DNA of 64,000 nt from Clostridium_AD estertheticum_D (GTDB taxonomy: Bacteria > Bacillota > Clostridia > Clostridiales > Clostridiaceae). Numbering within the stretch: the first letter of the stretch is position 1; the number at the start of each line of letters is the position of its first letter. The notes under the pieces were generated by a model. That model did no database searches and was not told the origin of the DNA. It saw only the letters and a list, made by a program, of their open reading frames with translations. The stretch lies in assembly GCF_018861295.1 (NCBI RefSeq), contig NZ_JAHLDM010000010.1, positions 92,969 through 156,968 of the forward strand, given 5' to 3'. Of the stretch, positions 26,809 through 35,571 are shown piece by piece. Both the position numbers and the translations under genes were made by a program.

Positions 26809-27501
26809 ATGATTTATTCAACAGAAGTTTCAGAAATGATTTGTGTTGCTAAAGGACCTAACCATGGTTCAGCACCAATTCCTGAAGAAGGAAAATGGGT
26901 ACAAAGTAAAGAAATTAAAGATATCTCAGGTTTAACTCACGGAATTGGCTGGTGCGCTCCTCAACAAGGTGCCTGTAAGCTTACATTAAACGTAAAAGAT
27001 GGAATAATCCAAGAAGCATTAGTTGAGGTAATAGGATGCTCAGGTAGTACTCACTCAGCTGCAATGGCTGCAGAAATACTTCCAGGAAAAACTATTTTAG
27101 AAGCATTAAATACAGATTTAGTATGTGATGCAATAAACACAGCTATGAGAGAATTATTCCTTCAGATAGTATATGGAAGAACTCAAACTGCATTCTCAGA
27201 AGGTGGACTACCTATCGGTGCTGGACTTGAAGACTTAGGCAAAGGCCTTAGAAGTCAAGTTGGTACTATGTATGGAACACTTGCTAAGGGACCAAGATAC
27301 TTAGAAATGGCTGAAGGTTATGTATCTAATATTGCACTTGATAAAAATAGTGAAATAATTGGTTATAAATTCATTCAACTTGGAAAAATGATGGATATGG
27401 TTAAAAAAGGTATGGATGCTAACGAAGCTATGGAAAAAGCTACTGGAACTTATGGTAGATTTGACGAAGCAGTAACAGTAATCGACCCAAGACAAAAATA
27501 A
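26809..27501 (+). CDS. IscU/NifU-like Fe-S scaffold protein paired with the GGGtGRT protein
   Basis: The 230-residue protein has an NifU/IscU-like core with three candidate cluster ligands (C49 in GWCAP, C56 in GACKL, C77 in IGCSGSTHS), plus C12 near the start, and is longer than ordinary IscU. In anaerobic Firmicutes it occurs as a fixed pair with the gene that follows 22 bases later. The pair is conserved but its task, probably Fe-S or metal handling, is not established as far as I know. Ribosome binding site AAGGAAGGAG. Confidence 0.85.
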   Translation: MIYSTEVSEMICVAKGPNHGSAPIPEEGKWVQSKEIKDISGLTHGIGWCAPQQGACKLTLNVKDGIIQEALVEVIGCSGSTHSAAMAAEILPGKTILEALNTDLVCDAINTAMRELFLQIVYGRTQTAFSEGGLPIGAGLEDLGKGLRSQVGTMYGTLAKGPRYLEMAEGYVSNIALDKNSEIIGYKFIQLGKMMDMVKKGMDANEAMEKATGTYGRFDEAVTVIDPRQK

Positions 27502-27523
27502 TATAAAAAGGAGGAATAATATA

Positions 27524-28525
27524 ATGGCTTTATTTGAGAGTTATGAAAGAAGAATAGATCAGATATTACCCGTATTAAAAAAACATGGAATAAATTCACT
27601 AGAAGAAGCAAGAAAAATATGTGAAGATAAAGGTATCGACGTTTTTGGAATAGTTAAAGGAATTCAACCAATAGCATTTGAAAATGCTTGTTGGGCATAC
27701 TGCGTAGGAGCAGCTATTGCAATTAAAAATGGTTGTACTAAGGCTGCAGATGCTGCAGTTTATATAGGCGAAGGACTTCAATCATTTTGTATACCAGGTT
27801 CTGTTGCAGATGATAGAAAAGTTGGAATTGGTCATGGTAACTTAGCAGCTATGCTACTTCGTGAAGAGACTAAATGTTTTGCATTCCTAGCTGGACATGA
27901 ATCATTTGCAGCTGCTGAAGGCGCAATTGGTCTTGCAAGAGCTGCTAATAAAGTAAGAACTAAACCTTTAAAAGTAATACTTAATGGTCTTGGAAAAGAT
28001 GCAGCTTATATAATTTCAAGAGTTAATGGATTTACTTATGTTCAAACAAAATTTGATTACTATACTAGTGAATTAAAAGTGGTTAAAGAAACAGCTTATT
28101 CTGATGGAGAAAAAGCTAAAGTTAGATGTTACGGTGCAGATGATGTACGTGAAGGCGTTTCAATAATGCATTCAGAGGATGTAGATGTATCAATTACAGG
28201 AAATTCTACAAACCCAACAAGATTCCAACATCCAGTTGCTGGAACTTACAAGAAAGAATGTATCGAACAAGGTAAGAAATACTTCTCAGTAGCATCAGGT
28301 GGTGGTACAGGAAGAACACTTCACCCAGATAATATGGGAGCAGGTCCAGCTTCATACGGAATGACTGATACTATGGGAAGAATGCATTCAGATGCACAAT
28401 TCGCAGGTTCTTCATCTGTTCCAGCTCATGTAGAAATGATGGGACTTATCGGTATGGGAAATAACCCTATGGTTGGTGCTTCAGTTGCAGTTGCAGTTGC
28501 AGTACAAGAAGCAATGAGTAAATAA
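27524..28525 (+). CDS. GGGtGRT protein
   Basis: This 333-residue protein carries the naming motif GGGTGRT at 259-265, followed by LHPDNMGAGP. It also has glycine/alanine-rich segments such as GHGNLAAML near 105 and a glycine/alanine-rich finish (GASVAVAVAVQEA). The family is restricted mainly to anaerobes and is always found with the scaffold-like partner upstream. Biochemical function is unknown. Codon use is typical of the host and it has a good AAGGAGGAAT site. Confidence 0.88.
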   Translation: MALFESYERRIDQILPVLKKHGINSLEEARKICEDKGIDVFGIVKGIQPIAFENACWAYCVGAAIAIKNGCTKAADAAVYIGEGLQSFCIPGSVADDRKVGIGHGNLAAMLLREETKCFAFLAGHESFAAAEGAIGLARAANKVRTKPLKVILNGLGKDAAYIISRVNGFTYVQTKFDYYTSELKVVKETAYSDGEKAKVRCYGADDVREGVSIMHSEDVDVSITGNSTNPTRFQHPVAGTYKKECIEQGKKYFSVASGGGTGRTLHPDNMGAGPASYGMTDTMGRMHSDAQFAGSSSVPAHVEMMGLIGMGNNPMVGASVAVAVAVQEAMSK

Positions 28526-28559
28526 ATTTAGATGAGTTAAATTAAAAGTATTTCCCAAA

Positions 28560-28610
28560 AACAAGTCATGTTATTATAGTAGAAATTTTGCTATACATGG
28601 CTTGTTTTTT
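28560..28610 (+). terminator. terminator of the scaffold/GGGtGRT operon; host-prophage boundary region
   Basis: The stem AACAAGTCATGT with ACATGGCTTGTT (28560-28571 and 28595-28606) is followed by a run of seven or more T. The phage integrase starts 32 bases later, so the attachment core should lie in or next to this stretch. It cannot be defined without the right junction. Confidence 0.75.
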
Positions 28611-28642
28611 TACGCTATTTTATAGATAGGAGATGGTATATT

Positions 28643-29608
28643 GTGGGAATGAAATTAAAGATTAAATTAGATGAGAGTATTACTTTTGAAAAAGGATTTG
28701 AAGAATATTTAGATAATTGTAAAGCAAGAAATTTAAGAAAAGCAACTATTACACATTACGAGGAAGGATATAAAGCAGTTACTAAATATATCGACAAGGA
28801 GATGAACATAGGAGATATTAATCAATCAACTGTAAGTAAATTCATAATAGAATGTAACAAAACCAATGTGAGCTCGCAGACTTTATACACTTATACTAGA
28901 GATTTTAAAACTATATTATATTTTTTTATGAGAATGGGTTACTTAAAAGAGTTCAACATTAAATTACCTAAACTTGATAAAAAAGCAATAGAAACATACA
29001 CAGATGCAGAATTAAAAAAGTTATTAAAGAAACCTGATTTAAAGCATTGTACATTTGTGGAATATAGAGACTGGACTATAATTAATTTTTTATTATCTAC
29101 TGCCGTAAGATTAAGTAGTTTCACTAGCATTAAAATAAAAGATTTAGATTTTGAAAATGAAGTAGTTTATATTAATATAACTAAAAATAGAAATCCATTA
29201 ATAATACCGTTAAATGCAACTATTATAAAAATATTGAAAGGTTATTTAAAAATTAGACAATATAAGAGCACAGAGGAGTATTTATTTTGTACTGCCTACA
29301 ATAAAAGACTTGTCAATAAATCTATCAATGGAAGTTTAATTAAATATAATCGTGATAGAGGAGTAATGAAGACAGGTATACACAGATATAGGCACACATT
29401 TGCAAAGAAGTTTATTATAAAGGGTGGTTCGCCAGTCATATTGCAAAAAATATTAGGGCATTCAAGTTTACTAATAACGGAAAATTATTTAAATATACTC
29501 GTAACTGATATTAAAAATGAAATGAGCAAGTTTGATATATTGAGTGAATTTAATAATAATACTCATATAAAAATTCATAGTTCTTCAGAAAATAATTCTA
29601 AAAAATAG
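28643..29608 (+). CDS. int: prophage tyrosine integrase
   Basis: The 321-residue recombinase has an N-terminal SAM-like core-binding domain (about 18-105) and a catalytic domain with the full set R156 (STAVRLSS), H247-x-x-R250 (IHRYRHTF), H273 (LGHSS) and Y282. It should catalyse integration and excision. The start is GTG 28643 by spacing from AGGAG, with ATG 28649 as alternative. It lies directly against a host terminator, as expected for the integrase end of a prophage. Confidence 0.93.
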   Translation: MGMKLKIKLDESITFEKGFEEYLDNCKARNLRKATITHYEEGYKAVTKYIDKEMNIGDINQSTVSKFIIECNKTNVSSQTLYTYTRDFKTILYFFMRMGYLKEFNIKLPKLDKKAIETYTDAELKKLLKKPDLKHCTFVEYRDWTIINFLLSTAVRLSSFTSIKIKDLDFENEVVYINITKNRNPLIIPLNATIIKILKGYLKIRQYKSTEEYLFCTAYNKRLVNKSINGSLIKYNRDRGVMKTGIHRYRHTFAKKFIIKGGSPVILQKILGHSSLLITENYLNILVTDIKNEMSKFDILSEFNNNTHIKIHSSSENNSKK

Positions 29609-29622
29609 AGGAGTGGATTAGT

Positions 29623-29832
29623 ATAGACCATTTAGTTGACCAATTTGATGCTTTTATAGATTTTGATTTCAGTTGCTTCAAAGAAGAATGGGGAAGTGGG
29701 GAATATAAAAAGTTTAATGAATGTCCTAGCTTTCCAACTCTAAGTACAACAATTAAGAGCGTAAATATTCTACGTAAATACATGAAATGGGAGTTATTAA
29801 CTGTAAAAAACATGTTGTTAGAAAACAATTAA
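29623..29832 (+). CDS. possible 69-residue phage protein with a non-ATG start
   Basis: An acidic open frame (DHLVDQFDAFIDFDFSCF...) follows the integrase after AGAGGAGTGG. It has no ATG, GTG or TTG near its beginning; ATA 29623 or ATT 29617 would be spaced suitably from that site. Its composition looks protein-like, unlike the opposite strand. It could be the remnant of a gene whose start was lost, or a genuine rare-start gene. No family recognised. Confidence 0.4.
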   Translation: MDHLVDQFDAFIDFDFSCFKEEWGSGEYKKFNECPSFPTLSTTIKSVNILRKYMKWELLTVKNMLLENN

Positions 29833-29937
29833 ATTTAATTAGAATTTAATTAGAATTGGTAGCTTGTATTGCAACTATAGCAGTACCCAATATGTTAAAA
29901 AGGCTACACCAATAGAAAAAAGTACAAAAAATAAAAT

Positions 29938-29970
29938 AAGGCTTCGTAATTACCAGTTACAGAGCCTTTT
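29938..29970 (+). terminator. terminator downstream of the integrase region
   Basis: AAGGCT pairs with AGCCTT around an inner GTAA/TTAC pairing, followed by TTTT. Confidence 0.55.
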
Positions 29971-30057
29971 GAAAAACTTAAACAATCCAACAGTCAAAAT
30001 TGAATATTGTTTAAAATATATTACTACTTGATTATATCATTTTTTAAAATATATAGT

Positions 30058-30430
30058 CAAGGGGTTTTATTTCCTATACCAAAAATTTAAGGTGTAGGTA
30101 GTGGAACATAGAAAAACACTATAGAAAATCTATGGCTAACCCCCGATAAAAAAAGGGTTCGGACTTAAAGTATTACCTTCCATATACTTTTAGTTCGTCA
30201 GCTGAGTAAGATGCGATACTCTCAGCGTTAATAGAACAAACAAAAGTATAGTGGGTGGATTCGTACGTGTAGCAATACAGGAACTCACACAACCGTTTAG
30301 GGTAGCTTATGGGCGTATTGTAAGTTATTAAAGTGTGTTTAATGAACAAGGAAGGTACTAACGAGGGATACAATTCAGTTAAACTCAAGATAGTTTGCTT
30401 ACCCTATTGAAAAATAGGGTAATTACGTCA
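30058..30430 (+). ncRNA. candidate structured non-coding RNA
   Basis: This gene-free stretch is packed with hairpins: ATAGA-aaa-TCTAT (30121-30133), AACCC/GGGTT (30138-30159), AAAGTAT/ATACTTT (30167-30190), GCTGAG/CTCAGC (30201-30226), a long-range CAATAC/GTATTG pair (30273 with 30315), and an 8-bp stem closed by a GAAA tetraloop (30401-30420). The tetraloop reads correctly on the plus strand. A TTGATT-N18-TATAGT promoter-like pair lies just upstream. No coding frame exists on the plus strand. I do not recognise the family; large phage RNAs such as GOLLD or ROOL are possibilities. Ends are approximate. The rest of 29833-30591 shows no gene. Confidence 0.5.
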
Positions 30431-30591
30431 CTCAGAACGTGTCCACAGATTCCTCAAGATTAGTAGTTCAAAACCTATATGTCAAGTTAATAACTAATAT
30501 TTAAAGCAATATTATTAATATATTGTTAAATATTATATGATATAGTAAAATAATCTTATAATTTGGGTTTTAGATTGAGGGGGATTTTGTT

Positions 30592-31254
30592 ATGACCAAA
30601 AAAAAGAAAGTAGCAATTTTGATATCAACAGTAGTAACGATAGCAGTAATTGTAGTAACAGCAAGTACAATTAATACAAATAATCAGTATACTAAGAAAA
30701 TGTTACAAGCAGATGCCTTGGCGACAAGTGGTAAATATAAAAATGCATTAGCAGTATATGAGGAAGCTTTAAAAATAAAGACCAACTCTGAAGCTCAAAT
30801 CAATATCAATAAAGCACTACTTCTAAAAAAATCACAGAGTGCTTTAAAAAAATCAGCAGATGATTTTACTGTTGGTATGGGTTACTTTAATACTGATAAT
30901 TATAAAACTGCTTCTGAGTATTTTAAAGCTGTAATAAAAGAAGATAGTATGAATTATAAAATAGCCGTAGGCAAAATTAAACAATGTATAAAACTAGAGG
31001 ATGAATCTGAAATGAGACAGGCTCAAAAATCTACTGAAGATGAAGCGACTGCAAAAGCAGATGCAGAACTACAAGCAAGAACGCAAGAACCTACAATAGG
31101 TATGACAAAAGATAAAGTCAGAAAAGGTGCATGGGGAGACCCTCAGAGTATCAATAAAACTACGACAGAGTATGGGACTAGTGAGCAATGGGTTTACAAT
31201 TCTAAATATTTATATTTTGATGTCAACGGATTGCTAACAACGATACAGGATTAA
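30592..31254 (+). CDS. membrane-anchored TPR protein with an SmpA/BamE-like C-terminal domain
   Basis: The 220-residue product has an N-terminal membrane anchor (about 7-25), two TPR-like helical hairpins (about 35-130, with KNALAVYEEALKIK and KTASEYFKAVIKE) and a C-terminal domain beginning IGMTKDKVRKGAWGDP. That opening is typical of the SmpA/OmlA-like fold used for protein contacts. It is probably exposed outside the membrane. It may be a prophage lysogenic-conversion gene; function unknown. Confidence 0.65.
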   Translation: MTKKKKVAILISTVVTIAVIVVTASTINTNNQYTKKMLQADALATSGKYKNALAVYEEALKIKTNSEAQININKALLLKKSQSALKKSADDFTVGMGYFNTDNYKTASEYFKAVIKEDSMNYKIAVGKIKQCIKLEDESEMRQAQKSTEDEATAKADAELQARTQEPTIGMTKDKVRKGAWGDPQSINKTTTEYGTSEQWVYNSKYLYFDVNGLLTTIQD

Positions 31255-31365
31255 TTTTATTATGTAATACATAATGATAAATAGAAGGCATCAATATAGT
31301 GGATAGTCTTTTAATATCTAACAATACGGTTTAGTGAGAATTAAAATTAGGGAGAGTTGAAGATT

Positions 31366-31725
31366 ATGAAAGAAAAAATAAATTTATATGTTGATGATTT
31401 ACGTGATTGCCCACTGGGGTTTACCATAGCAAGAACGGTAGAAAATGCAATATATTATCTTGAAAATTTTGAAGTTGAGATTCTATCGCTTGACCACGAT
31501 TTAGGGGTTGATGAAGAAGGTGAACTTTTCCTTAATGGGTATGATTTAGTCAAGTATATTTGTGAAAAACATTTAAGAGCACAGAAAATTTTTCTTCATA
31601 CCGATAATGTCGTAGGAAGAGAAAATATGTATCAAACTCTATTGGGGGCACAGAAAAGGGGATTTATTGATAAGGATATTAAAATCTATTATTACTCAAT
31701 AACCCCAAATAAATATTCAGAATAA
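31366..31725 (+). CDS. cyclic-phosphate-processing receiver-like domain protein
   Basis: The 119-residue protein is a compact receiver-like domain: INLYVDDLRDCP at the start, LSLDHDLG in the middle, NGYDLVKYI and IFLHTDNVVGRENM. The DD, DHDLG and H-T-x-N landmarks match receiver-fold proteins predicted to process cyclic phosphates in phages and conflict systems. Start ATG 31366 follows GGGAGAG. Substrate unknown. Confidence 0.7.
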   Translation: MKEKINLYVDDLRDCPLGFTIARTVENAIYYLENFEVEILSLDHDLGVDEEGELFLNGYDLVKYICEKHLRAQKIFLHTDNVVGRENMYQTLLGAQKRGFIDKDIKIYYYSITPNKYSE

Positions 31726-31933
31726 TAGGATAATTAAGCTATTAGATTAAATAAAAATTTATTCAAAGGTGACGCGGGGGGGTAAGATAGCTTATTATTT
31801 CTTAGAATTTTAATTGAAAATATAAAATGAAGTTCAAATATCAGCAAGGCTTTTACTTAGCTGATATATATATATAAATAAATGAACAAAACATTTAACA
31901 CGGTATAATTTTCATTAGGGAGTGATTTTGAAT

Positions 31934-32926
31934 ATGAACTTTGAAAAAGATTTAAGAGAACAAATAAGTCAATTATTAAAGGAAGACAAAGTTGGATTCA
32001 ATGAACAAGATTCAATGTGTAGATTATTAATAAGTTATCTACAGTCATTAAATAGAGGAATACCAATTAAAAAAAGAAAAGTATTTATCTCTGATAATAT
32101 TGAAAAAATAATTAAGGGCAGTAAGTTAGATGAAATATATATAAACGCTTTATTAAAATTTAAATGTAATTTTGAAGATGGAATAGATATGAAGTGCCAT
32201 TTAAGTACAAACATATTTTATTCATATATATCTGTTAGTAAAAAAAACAAAAAATATAGTAAATCAAGAGATTATTTATTAGATGATTGGGGTATTTATC
32301 ACCTTCATCTAAGAGATAAAGATGTAAAGAATAAATGCGAAATGTACAGTGATAAAAATGATGAAGAAACAGGAAACAGGTCACAGTACTTACTGTTTGT
32401 TAAAGTAACTGATAATGAAGTTTATTTTATAGATATATTAAACCATAACGAGAAAAATGTATTTGCAAAACAAGAACTAGTAGAAACTTTGGATAGAAAT
32501 TGGCATTCTCTTTTAGAAGAATATAATATACCTAATCTTCTTTCAGTTTCAAAACTTACGGATAAAGAAGTAAACAATGCAAGGCAAAATGGTAAGTATA
32601 TACTTTATAATATTAATAAAAAAGTATATAGACCCATGGGTGGGGGACTAACAAGTGTTGGGACAAATATAATGCATACAGAGAAAGCAGAAGAAATCTT
32701 AGATGATATAGAAATCATTGAAGCAGATATTAAAAATAGATTTGAGGAGATTAGAAAGCAAATTCAGAAACAAGAAAAAAATTATGATAAACGTTTGAAA
32801 TTAAAATTACAATTATCAACAAATGGGTATCTAATTACTGAAATTAATACCAATTATAAGATGCTTTATCACATAGAGGGAAATAAGCTTGGAATTTACT
32901 ATGATGGATTTTCAGTAATATATTAA
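31934..32926 (+). CDS. uncharacterised 330-residue protein with a DDWGIYHLHL motif
   Basis: The middle of this protein (about 105-185) has DDWGIYHLHL, an RSQYLLFVKV strand and YFIDILNH, followed by WHSLLEEY. The ordered His, Arg and Trp residues look like an enzyme active site, possibly a phage-borne nuclease fold, but I cannot assign a family. A coiled-coil segment follows at about 250-290. ATG 31934 is spaced eight bases from GGGAGTG; the frame opens at GTG 31922. It lies in the accessory zone. Confidence 0.55.
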   Translation: MNFEKDLREQISQLLKEDKVGFNEQDSMCRLLISYLQSLNRGIPIKKRKVFISDNIEKIIKGSKLDEIYINALLKFKCNFEDGIDMKCHLSTNIFYSYISVSKKNKKYSKSRDYLLDDWGIYHLHLRDKDVKNKCEMYSDKNDEETGNRSQYLLFVKVTDNEVYFIDILNHNEKNVFAKQELVETLDRNWHSLLEEYNIPNLLSVSKLTDKEVNNARQNGKYILYNINKKVYRPMGGGLTSVGTNIMHTEKAEEILDDIEIIEADIKNRFEEIRKQIQKQEKNYDKRLKLKLQLSTNGYLITEINTNYKMLYHIEGNKLGIYYDGFSVIY

Positions 32927-32971
32927 TTGGTGTTGACAGACTAGTAAGGCAACAGTGGGAGGTAAGTAATT

Positions 32972-33277
32972 ATGAATAAATTTGATAAACAAGTAGATAG
33001 AAATTTAAAGGGTATTGAGTATGAAAAATCTAGTGAGCTAAATAAAGCAATTAATTTATATGAGAAAAATATAGCAGAAAAATTTGAAGGTAATCATCCA
33101 TATGATAGACTAGCAATAATATATAGAAAACAAGGGAAATTAGAGGATGAAATTAGGGTGCTACAAAAGGCTATTTTTGTGTTCGAAAATATTGTTTATA
33201 AAAGCAGAATGGATAGAAAGCCAAAGTTGGAGAAATTTAAAAAGAGATTAGTAAAGGTTCATGAACTGATGGGTTAG
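32972..33277 (+). CDS. small TPR-like protein
   Basis: The 101-residue protein contains about two TPR-type helix pairs (KAINLYEKNI, DRLAIIYRKQGKLEDEIRVLQKAI). It has a strong GGGAGGTAAG site and lies 45 bases after the preceding gene, so the two may be cotranscribed. Probably a protein-binding adaptor; partner unknown. Confidence 0.6.
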   Translation: MNKFDKQVDRNLKGIEYEKSSELNKAINLYEKNIAEKFEGNHPYDRLAIIYRKQGKLEDEIRVLQKAIFVFENIVYKSRMDRKPKLEKFKKRLVKVHELMG

Positions 33278-33315
33278 GAAGGGGAAAAATATATTAAAAT
33301 ATTAGCATTTATAAA

Positions 33316-33466
33316 AGGTGATCGCAATACTTGTCTATTAGAAATATTCTAATTAAGAATATACCAAAATAATCATAATCATTTATTATATTTTGTCGTT
33401 CGTTTACCCACCTATAGATATTATTATATTATTATATGTGTGATGAAGTAAGTATTCTGATCACCT
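33316..33466 (+). ncRNA. candidate regulatory RNA closed by a long-range 17-nt dyad, facing a toxin-like ORF
   Basis: AGGTGATC-gc-AATACTT (33316-33332) pairs with AAGTATT-ct-GATCACCT (33450-33466), enclosing about 117 bases that are very AT-rich. There is no coding frame. The element points toward the 3' end of the small membrane ORF on the opposite strand (33503-33604), the convergent layout of type I antitoxin RNAs. Transcription is not shown by the sequence. Confidence 0.35.
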
Positions 33467-33492
33467 CTGCAATTTATAGGTGAATACTAAAA

Positions 33493-33520
33493 ATACCTAT
33501 GATTAAAAAATCACAGGTAT
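33493..33520 (-). terminator. terminator overlapping the end of the toxin-like ORF
   Basis: ATACCTATGATT and AATCACAGGTAT form a 12-bp stem with one mismatch and a four-base loop. On the minus strand it is followed by TTTTT. It ends the small ORF transcript. Confidence 0.6.
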
Positions 33521-33604
33521 TAATACTAAACTTATGACTGACATTGTTCCTAAAATCACTGCTAATTTAATTTGTATTATGCTTTTTTTCTTAGACTTAA
33601 TCAT
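33503..33604 (-). CDS. 33-residue hydrophobic protein, candidate type I toxin
   Basis: An ATG at 33604 with GAGGT nine bases upstream opens a lysine-rich head (MIKSKKKSIIQIK), followed by one membrane helix (AVILGTMSVISLVLIPVIF) and a stop inside a terminator hairpin. Size, single helix, charged end and placement match TxpA/Fst/BsrG-like type I toxins, although no family signature proves it. A candidate antisense-side RNA (33316-33466) faces it. Confidence 0.5.
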   Translation of the reverse strand: MIKSKKKSIIQIKLAVILGTMSVISLVLIPVIF

Positions 33605-33764
33605 TTTTCAGTTACCTCGTTTAATGAATACTGTATCTAAGAATATTGCCAAATTAGTTGGGTTTTAATCATGTTATAAGAAACTAAGTAGTAACAACCT
33701 TTTTTAATTTATTTACATTAAAATTATTACTGGAATCCGTAAGATAAGATTTAAGTTATTTTAT

Positions 33765-34616
33765 TTACTTTTGAAAAATAGTATCTCTATGATACATTAA
33801 ATATTTTAAATGTCCTTCTTCTAAATCAATTTTCATATTCTCATTAATATTATATAGTTTTTTATTAAATTCATCTAATTTTGAAGATATAATGATTGCC
33901 CCATTATTATTAAAGCTTATATAACCTTTATCATAAACTTTATCATGGTTAGGACAAAATAAAAATACATTAAATATATCTAATTTTTCAAAATCATTAC
34001 TATGCTTGTTGTCCCAGGGTTTACTATGACTTAAAATTAATAATTCTGAAATGCTTGCATTACAAAGTTTACATCTGCAATCGTATTTTAAAAGGATGTC
34101 TCTTAATTCATCTTGTCCTCTTCTGCCCTCTGTATTAGTGGAATATGAAGTTTTTCCTATATATTTATCGTGTATTTGTAATGATTCTAAACTTTTAGGC
34201 TTAGGGTTTAGTTTTAAATATCTAATATATAGTTCATTGTTGGGGTTATTTGGTTCACCATATATTTGTATTAATAAATCAAGTATGGCAATCTCACAAT
34301 CTTCAAACCTTCGATAACTTCGTGAAAATTCTGAAATAGGTTCCTGAATAGATGAGATAATTACATCTAAATAATTTTCATAACAATAATCATTAAAAGT
34401 TTGCTTTTTAAGCATTTTATGAATTACTCTTATTACATTTGTATCATTAAAAGTTGTTGTTAAGCAATCACAAATATAAGACTGAGCGTACAAAATACTA
34501 CAATTTGTCCAAGTATCACCAACAAGCTTTCTATAGTCTGAAAATAGTGATTTGCAACTTGTATTACAATCATTTAATATAGAATTAGTAAAACATATTT
34601 TTTCATTTGTACACAT
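33765..34616 (-). CDS. HNH endonuclease-domain protein
   Basis: The 283-residue protein ends in an HNH domain (about 180-260): CKLC, the ILSHSKPW core, LFCPNHDKVYDKG, with paired zinc cysteines. The SH-x-KPW form is common in restriction-like HNH nucleases. The N-terminal two thirds are cysteine-containing and unassigned. I start at ATG 34616 after AAGAGGTG. It is transcribed against the surrounding phage genes and may be a stand-alone defence or restriction gene. Confidence 0.75.
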   Translation of the reverse strand: MCTNEKICFTNSILNDCNTSCKSLFSDYRKLVGDTWTNCSILYAQSYICDCLTTTFNDTNVIRVIHKMLKKQTFNDYCYENYLDVIISSIQEPISEFSRSYRRFEDCEIAILDLLIQIYGEPNNPNNELYIRYLKLNPKPKSLESLQIHDKYIGKTSYSTNTEGRRGQDELRDILLKYDCRCKLCNASISELLILSHSKPWDNKHSNDFEKLDIFNVFLFCPNHDKVYDKGYISFNNNGAIIISSKLDEFNKKLYNINENMKIDLEEGHLKYLMYHRDTIFQK

Positions 34617-34841
34617 TAAAGCACCTCTTGTAATCAAATTTTGTCGGATTCAATCGTATTGTATCATATGATGTCGAACAATACAAATGGTTCAGGTGGT
34701 AGAAATAGATACTTGATACTTTAATTTGCTCTGTATTACTACCACGGTCATTTTGTATCATTTTATGTTTTATATAATTGAATATATGGTTTATTATTAA
34801 TATATATGATATTATTGGTAATAAGTAAAAGGGGTGTATTG

Positions 34842-35063
34842 ATGGTTAGTGATTTTGAATATAATGGGGTTAAAGTATTATTTCAAGAAACAAGAGATAA
34901 ATCTAAAAAAAACTTATATATTGCAAACATTAGAATTAATGGTATTTTAGATGAGGTTAAATCTTATGATAAAGAAGATTGTATATCAGAAGTGAAGAGA
35001 GTAATAGATAGAACTATAGGGTATTTGAAAATGGAGTATTTAAGAAGTAAAAAGTCAGAGTAA
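34842..35063 (+). CDS. small phage protein of unknown function
   Basis: The 73-residue charged protein (starts MVSDFEYNGVK) has an alternating strand pattern followed by a C-terminal helix. AAAGGGGTG lies six bases before ATG 34842. I do not recognise a family. Confidence 0.55.
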   Translation: MVSDFEYNGVKVLFQETRDKSKKNLYIANIRINGILDEVKSYDKEDCISEVKRVIDRTIGYLKMEYLRSKKSE

Positions 35064-35289
35064 GCAAATCATAAATTTTAACAATATAGCTTAGAGTGGG
35101 TATATGGTCATAGGATCGCTTCTAAGGGAATGAAAATCCTGACTAATAATTGTACATATCAATTCGGAATGTAGTTTAGAAGTAATGTCAAAAGTTTATA
35201 AAGGTATTGTGAATTGAGATGATTATCAGAAAATCATAAAATAAAAAGCACCTAAATTAAATTGGATGCTTATTAATAATTATTTTGTT

Positions 35290-35538
35290 TTATATTACAC
35301 TATCATTTCTTTCATTATGATAATGTTTTGTTTTATAGTTACAATATGAACATTTAGAAGTAATTTCTAAATCAATATAGCCTCTTTGACCAATAGTGCT
35401 TATATTCTTTACTATGGCATCGGCATTAACATTTTCTTCCCAATTGTAATTTTTATTACAAACTTGACACTTGATTTCACCAATTAAATTTTCATTTTCA
35501 TTTCTTTTAATTAGATTATTTTCTTCATCATAACTCAT
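35290..35538 (-). CDS. small zinc-ribbon protein
   Basis: The 82-residue protein has two CxxC knuckles (IKCQVCNK and SKCSYCNYK) about 40 residues apart, forming a probable zinc ribbon. TAGGAGATGA precedes the ATG. It is in a minus-strand pair with 35572-35772. Confidence 0.6.
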   Translation of the reverse strand: MSYDEENNLIKRNENENLIGEIKCQVCNKNYNWEENVNADAIVKNISTIGQRGYIDLEITSKCSYCNYKTKHYHNERNDSVI

Positions 35539-35571
35539 TGTTAATCATCTCCTACTAAATAATTAACGCAC

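Noticed and set aside
30240..30290. T-box-like GTGGGTGGATTCGTACG segment
   Set aside because: It recalls the T-box antiterminator core, but there is no matching terminator hairpin, specifier stem or amino-acid-related downstream gene.
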